Below, in pieces: positions 7,071 to 10,038 of a DNA stretch of 10,038 bases. The notes below the pieces were generated by a model. That model did no database searches, was not told the origin of the DNA, and was given only the letters and a program-made list of their open reading frames with translations. Made by a program: the position numbers and the translations under genes. Every line of letters starts with the position of its first letter. The first letter of the stretch is position 1. The stretch covers positions 1 through 10,038 of the forward strand of contig JAGBAU010000121.1 in assembly GCA_017938785.1 (NCBI GenBank), given 5' to 3'. Source of the stretch: Clostridia bacterium. Lineage in GTDB: Bacteria > Bacillota_A > Clostridia > Christensenellales > Aristaeellaceae.

Positions 7071-8234
7071 ATGTCTGATGAAATCAAGCTCACGTTGAAT
7101 CCCGTTGTTGCCCCCGCTGCGGATGCAGCTGTTGCGGTTGCAGCTGAAGAGGCTGCTCAGGAAGCAGAAGCGATCGTTGCTCAGGTTGAAGCGGACGCCG
7201 CACAGAAGCAGCAGTTCTCCGAAGAAGAACAGAACATGATCAATGAATTCTCCAAGCAGATCGATGTGACGGATTCAAATCTGGTATTTTCCTACGGCGC
7301 AGCTGCCCAGCAGAACATATCCCAGTTTTCGGATGCTGCCCTCAAGAATGTCAAGACCAAGGATCTGGACGAAATCGGCGATCAGATTGCCAACCTCGTT
7401 GCAGAGTTGCGCGGCTTTGAAACCGATGAGGGAGAGGGTAAGGGATTCTTTGGCTTCTTCAAGAAGCAGCGCAGCAGCATTGAAACTATGAAGGCCAAGT
7501 ATGACGATACCGAAGTCAACGTCAACCGCATCATTGAAGCGCTGGAAGCTCACCAGATTCAGCTGCTCAAGGATATTGCCATGCTGGATCGCCTGTACGA
7601 GCAGAACCTGAAGTACTTCAAGGAGCTCTCCATGTACATCGCTGCCGGCAAGCTGCGCCTGGAGGAGTTCCGGGCCAACGAGATTCAGCAGGCTTACGAT
7701 AAGGCCAAGGCTTCCGGCCTGCCCGAGGATGCGCAGGCTGCCAAGGACCTCACCGATAAGGCGGACCGCTTCGAAAAGAAGATTTACGATTTGGAGCTCA
7801 CCCGCAACATCTCCATCCAGATGGCGCCCCAGATCCGCATGATTCAGTCCAGCAACCAGCTGATGGCGGAGAAGATTCAGACCTCCATCGTGAACACCAT
7901 TCCGCTCTGGAAGAGCCAGATGGTCATGGCCCTGGGCATCGCCCATACCCAGAAGGCCATGGAGGCCCAGAAGAGCGTCACCGATCTCACCAACGAGCTG
8001 CTCAGGAAGAATGCCGAGAAGCTGCATATGGCTTCCGTCGAATCCGCACGCGAGGCGGAACGCGGCATCATCGATATCGAAACCCTGAAGGAAACCAACC
8101 AGATGCTCATCTCCACCATGGATGAGGTGCTCTCCATTCAGCAGCAGGGCAAGGAAAAGCGCCGCAATGCTGAAGCTGAGCTGGCTGCGATCGAAACCGA
8201 GCTGCGCAACAAGCTGCTGGAGATTCGTCAGTAA
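7071..8234 (+). CDS. telA: TelA family toxic anion resistance protein
   Basis: A soluble, almost wholly helical 387-residue protein. Residues 12-48 are a low-complexity Ala/Glu segment. The TelA core follows with an FFGFFKK loop (about 127-132), a stretch around IIEALEAHQIQLLKDIAMLD, and the conserved IQMAPQIRMIQSSNQ and IVNTIPLWKSQM regions. The C-terminal third is coiled coil. The family is tied to tellurite and other toxic-anion or cell-envelope-antibiotic tolerance in Firmicutes; the mechanism is not settled. AGGAGG (7058-7063) lies seven bases before the ATG. Coupling with xpaC is a known neighbourhood, and the next gene follows the TAA with almost no gap. Family assignment is firm; the physiological role here is inferred. 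Confidence 0.92.
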   Translation: MSDEIKLTLNPVVAPAADAAVAVAAEEAAQEAEAIVAQVEADAAQKQQFSEEEQNMINEFSKQIDVTDSNLVFSYGAAAQQNISQFSDAALKNVKTKDLDEIGDQIANLVAELRGFETDEGEGKGFFGFFKKQRSSIETMKAKYDDTEVNVNRIIEALEAHQIQLLKDIAMLDRLYEQNLKYFKELSMYIAAGKLRLEEFRANEIQQAYDKAKASGLPEDAQAAKDLTDKADRFEKKIYDLELTRNISIQMAPQIRMIQSSNQLMAEKIQTSIVNTIPLWKSQMVMALGIAHTQKAMEAQKSVTDLTNELLRKNAEKLHMASVESAREAERGIIDIETLKETNQMLISTMDEVLSIQQQGKEKRRNAEAELAAIETELRNKLLEIRQ

Positions 8235-8237
8235 ATG

Positions 8238-8245
8238 AAGGAGGA
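8238..8245 (+). promoter_or_regulatory. Shine-Dalgarno deciding a GTG start
   Basis: AAGGAGGA lies just after the telA stop and seven bases before GTG 8253. The ATG at 8235, which abuts the telA stop codon, precedes this site and so is unlikely to be the start. Confidence 0.75.
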
Positions 8246-8252
8246 TACCAAT

Positions 8253-8804
8253 GTGCGCCTGAGTGAAAACCGGGTAATTGCATGGATTGTGCTGGCTGTC
8301 TGTGTAATCGGAAGCGTATTCGGCTTGGGCGGCGCGAGCATCGCGCGTGAACGGGCAGATATTCTTGAGGTTTTCCATGAGGGCGCGGACGATCGAGATA
8401 ACACGCACTGCATGAGCGTCTATCTGGAGCGCGCATTTGAAAACGCCCGCACCATGGCGCTGGAGCTTCAGCTTGTCAAGGGCGACGACCAGTGGTTGAA
8501 TGAGATTATGGATGCCTTTGATGCCGGTACAGAACCCGGTGCATATAAGTATATGACCGAGCTGAACGGCCTTCGCCAGCTTGCGGATGAAATGTACAAT
8601 AAAATGTACTCATACGATCTGACCGATGCACAGCGCAGGGATTTCAAGCTCGCCTATGACGATTTCCAGGGCGCGGTACGCATGATGGAGAAGGATCCCT
8701 ATCATGAACTCGCGGCGGAATTTAATGACGGTCTGGCCGATGGTTTCATTGTCAGGGGCGTCAGCGGCCTGCTGGGAATTAAACCCCTCAGCGCAGGTTT
8801 TTGA
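8253..8804 (+). CDS. Membrane-anchored LemA-like protein (divergent)
   Basis: A 183-residue protein from GTG 8253 with one N-terminal membrane segment (about residues 7-29, IAWIVLAVCVIGSVFGLGG) and a helical domain after it. I do not recognise it by a strong motif, but several features recall LemA. One anchor helix is followed by a helical bundle, and the end pattern YHELAAEFNDGL... GLLGIKPLSAGF mirrors the LemA tail (YN..v..YN....P...... gf.p...F). There is also an ELNGLRQLADEMY helix. LemA genes are often next to TPM-domain genes, as here. The typical early LemA motif around AWANVENQ is missing; the place where it should be reads ADILEVFHEGADDRDN. A lineage-specific unrelated membrane protein remains possible. 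It is the third gene of the operon, 16 bases before the TPM gene. Confidence 0.55.
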   Translation: MRLSENRVIAWIVLAVCVIGSVFGLGGASIARERADILEVFHEGADDRDNTHCMSVYLERAFENARTMALELQLVKGDDQWLNEIMDAFDAGTEPGAYKYMTELNGLRQLADEMYNKMYSYDLTDAQRRDFKLAYDDFQGAVRMMEKDPYHELAAEFNDGLADGFIVRGVSGLLGIKPLSAGF

Positions 8805-8820
8805 TTGAACGGAGGATAGA

Positions 8821-9759
8821 ATGAAAAGAAAGCTTGCTTTCTTATTGCTTCTGTGTACGGTGCTTGCCATGAGCGCTTCGGCGTTTGCAGTGGTGCAGCC
8901 CGGAGATGATTTTTACTATCTGGATACCGCCAATGTGCTGAGCACCGAGGCAGAGGGAACTATCTTCTTCTGCAACCAGCTGCTCTATGAGCAGTGCGGG
9001 GGACAGATTGTGGTCGCGGCGCTGAACAGCATCGGCGATGAAGATATTTACGATTATGCCTATGACCTGTTCAATGAATGGGGCATTGGTTCTGCAGAAG
9101 AAAACAATGGTTTTCTATTGCTGATGGCCATCAAGGAAGACAATTACTATGCGCTTCCCGGCGCAGGCATTGATCGGATCTTTTCCTCAGGTATCCTTGG
9201 AGAACTGAATGATGAGGTTCTGGAACCTGATTTTGCTGCAAAGAACTACGAAGCAGGCGCTCTGAAATACTTCGGAGCAGTGCTTGAGCGTTATGCAAAA
9301 TACTATAATCTCGATCTTGACATCGAAGATGGTAAGGCTGCATACGAATCATATGCCGCTTCGGGAGCAGCTTCCCGCGGGATGGGCGGTGCAAGCAGCG
9401 GAGGTGCATATGCCAATGACGGGCCCGCATCCTATTGGTTTGCAGACGGCGGTTATCATCGCGGCTACCAGGATAGAATCGTACATGTGTTCAGCAGTGC
9501 CACCGGCTTAATCATTACGACTGCTGTGCTGCTGCTCTTCTTCAGGTTTCCCTGGCTCGGCTTGTTCTTTGGCTCAGGAAGGCATCACCATCACTACCAT
9601 CATGTGCATCACCACAGATCCGGTCCTCACTCCGGGGGCAGTGGCTTCGGTGGCGGGCGTTCCAGTGGCTTCGGCGGTGGGCGAAGCGGAGGATTTGGCG
9701 GTGGACGTTCCGGCGGTGGCCGCAGCTTCGGCGGCGGCGCAGGCCGCGGAAGACGCTGA
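8821..9759 (+). CDS. TPM-domain (YgcG/TLP18.3-type) secreted membrane-anchored protein
   Basis: A 312-residue protein. A signal peptide (MKRKL, a Leu-rich core, then SAFA with likely cleavage after Ala23) precedes a TPM domain at about residues 30-160. It is recognised from YYLDTANVLS, GGQIVVAALNS, IYDYAYDLFNEWGIG, ENNGFLLLMA and YYALPGAGID. A Gly/Ser/Ala linker (about 180-205) leads to a membrane segment (about 226-250). The tail that follows is unusual: 9 of 11 residues are His at 255-265, then repeated GFGGGR(S) units end in GRGRR. TPM domains act in photosystem II repair (TLP18.3/Psb32) and as MOLO-1; the bacterial role is uncertain. GGAGG (8811-8815) lies five bases before the ATG. It is the last gene of the operon, with a terminator 16 bases on. 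Confidence 0.88.
   Translation: MKRKLAFLLLLCTVLAMSASAFAVVQPGDDFYYLDTANVLSTEAEGTIFFCNQLLYEQCGGQIVVAALNSIGDEDIYDYAYDLFNEWGIGSAEENNGFLLLMAIKEDNYYALPGAGIDRIFSSGILGELNDEVLEPDFAAKNYEAGALKYFGAVLERYAKYYNLDLDIEDGKAAYESYAASGAASRGMGGASSGGAYANDGPASYWFADGGYHRGYQDRIVHVFSSATGLIITTAVLLLFFRFPWLGLFFGSGRHHHHYHHVHHHRSGPHSGGSGFGGGRSSGFGGGRSGGFGGGRSGGGRSFGGGAGRGRR
9631..9756 (+). repeat. Gly/Ser/Arg-rich coding repeat
   Basis: Repeated codons for GFGGGRS-like units, about four imperfect copies, encode the cationic C-terminus of the TPM protein. At the DNA level the units read ggcttcggcggtgggcg with variation, so length change by slippage is possible. Confidence 0.75.
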
Positions 9760-9775
9760 GCGATATTCAAAATAT

Positions 9776-9810
9776 AAAGAGAAGCCGTTTTGCGGTTTCT
9801 CTTTTGTTAT
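9776..9810 (+). terminator. Terminator of the xpaC-telA-TPM operon
   Basis: A 12-bp stem with one G-U pair (9776-9787 with 9793-9804) and a 5-base loop, followed by TGTTAT; the 3' arm itself ends in CTTTT. It begins 16 bases after the TPM stop. Confidence 0.8.
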
Positions 9811-9866
9811 GCATAAAAAATTTGATGTAATATTTGCGGAAATGTATAGGATTTTATAGCAAACTG

Positions 9867-9875
9867 TGGTATAAT
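9867..9875 (+). promoter_or_regulatory. Extended -10 promoter of the dehydrogenase gene
   Basis: TGGTATAAT is a perfect extended -10. The 17-bp spaced -35 position reads TAGGAT, a poor match. The start is expected near 9882, leaving about 50 bases of leader. Confidence 0.65.
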
Positions 9876-9886
9876 ACATTCAGGAA

Positions 9887-9903
9887 AAGCTGGAAACCAG
9901 CTT
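9887..9903 (+). other. 5'-leader hairpin before the dehydrogenase
   Basis: A perfect 7-bp stem AAGCTGG/CCAGCTT with an AAA loop, almost at the predicted 5' end of the mRNA. It may protect the transcript or be a DNA palindrome bound by a regulator. It is not followed by a U-tract, so it is not a terminator. Confidence 0.55.
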
Positions 9904-9931
9904 CTGAGTGTAAAATTGGGAGGATACAGAT

Positions 9932-10038
9932 ATGTTGAACAAAGCAGTACGTATGCATGCCGCTAACGACCTTCGTCTGGATACCTTTGAAATGCCCGCA
10001 ATCAAGGATGACGAGATTCTCGTAAAGATCATCTCCGA
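9932..10038 (+). CDS. Partial: zinc-type medium-chain alcohol/polyol dehydrogenase N-terminus
   Basis: Only the first 35 codons are in the window. The start MLNKAVRMHAANDLRLDTFEM... IKDDEILVKIIS is the GroES-like N-terminus of the zinc-binding medium-chain dehydrogenase/reductase superfamily. The mix KAVRMH, DLRL, EILVKIIS resembles L-sorbose-1-phosphate reductase and sorbitol/threonine-type dehydrogenases, which oxidise sugar alcohols or reduce keto-sugar phosphates with NAD(P). GGAGG (9919-9923) lies eight bases before the ATG. The zinc ligands and Rossmann fold would lie beyond the window, so the substrate class cannot be settled. Confidence 0.75.
   Translation, partial: MLNKAVRMHAANDLRLDTFEMPAIKDDEILVKIIS

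Noticed and set aside
7275..8408. Open - strand frame of 377 codons opposite telA
   Set aside because: Its Leu-rich product mirrors the codon pattern of TelA, and it runs across the telA/LemA-like junction.
9583..9756. CRISPR-like or satellite repeat at the Gly-rich region
   Set aside because: The units are short, imperfect, without spacers and in frame with the TPM protein; they are coding low complexity.

Overview
The window looks like chromosomal DNA from an anaerobic, probably gut-type Firmicute (Clostridia) of medium GC content. The reasons are Shine-Dalgarno sites of the AGGAGG type in front of almost every gene, a T-box riboswitch ahead of cysS, near-consensus vegetative promoters, and the families present (XpaC, TelA, a bacterial Ig-like surface protein). 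The species cannot be read from the sequence. No tRNA, rRNA, CRISPR array, insertion sequence or phage gene was seen.

Region 1 (1-2879, + strand) is the 3' part of a large, probably extracellular protein. It has one partial and eight full bacterial Ig-like (Big_2-type) domains, then a C-terminal domain of the glycerophosphodiester phosphodiesterase (GDPD) / PI-PLC superfamily. The Ig domains are organised as a three-domain super-repeat of about 723 bp. The 5' end lies outside the window.

Region 2 (2880-5423, - strand) starts with two back-to-back hairpins between convergent genes. It holds cysS (cysteinyl-tRNA synthetase) behind a complete T-box leader, whose UGGA bulge and UGU/UGC specifier region both fit tRNA-Cys. 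The cysS promoter sits on the 3' end of the upstream inositol-monophosphatase-family gene.

Region 3 (5424-6292) is a 110-bp divergent control region, with a good + strand promoter, a - strand extended -10 element and a palindrome, followed by an exonuclease III / AP endonuclease gene (xth/exoA type).

Region 4 (6332-9808, + strand) is a compact four-gene operon with its own promoter and terminator: xpaC, telA, a small membrane protein that I read as a divergent LemA relative, and a secreted, membrane-anchored TPM-domain protein with a His-rich patch and a Gly/Arg-rich tail. It looks like an envelope or toxic-anion stress module. Its mechanism is not established, and it is the best candidate here for an under-described system.

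Region 5 (9809-10038) holds a new promoter, a 5'-leader hairpin and the first 35 codons of a zinc-type medium-chain dehydrogenase resembling sugar-phosphate/polyol dehydrogenases.
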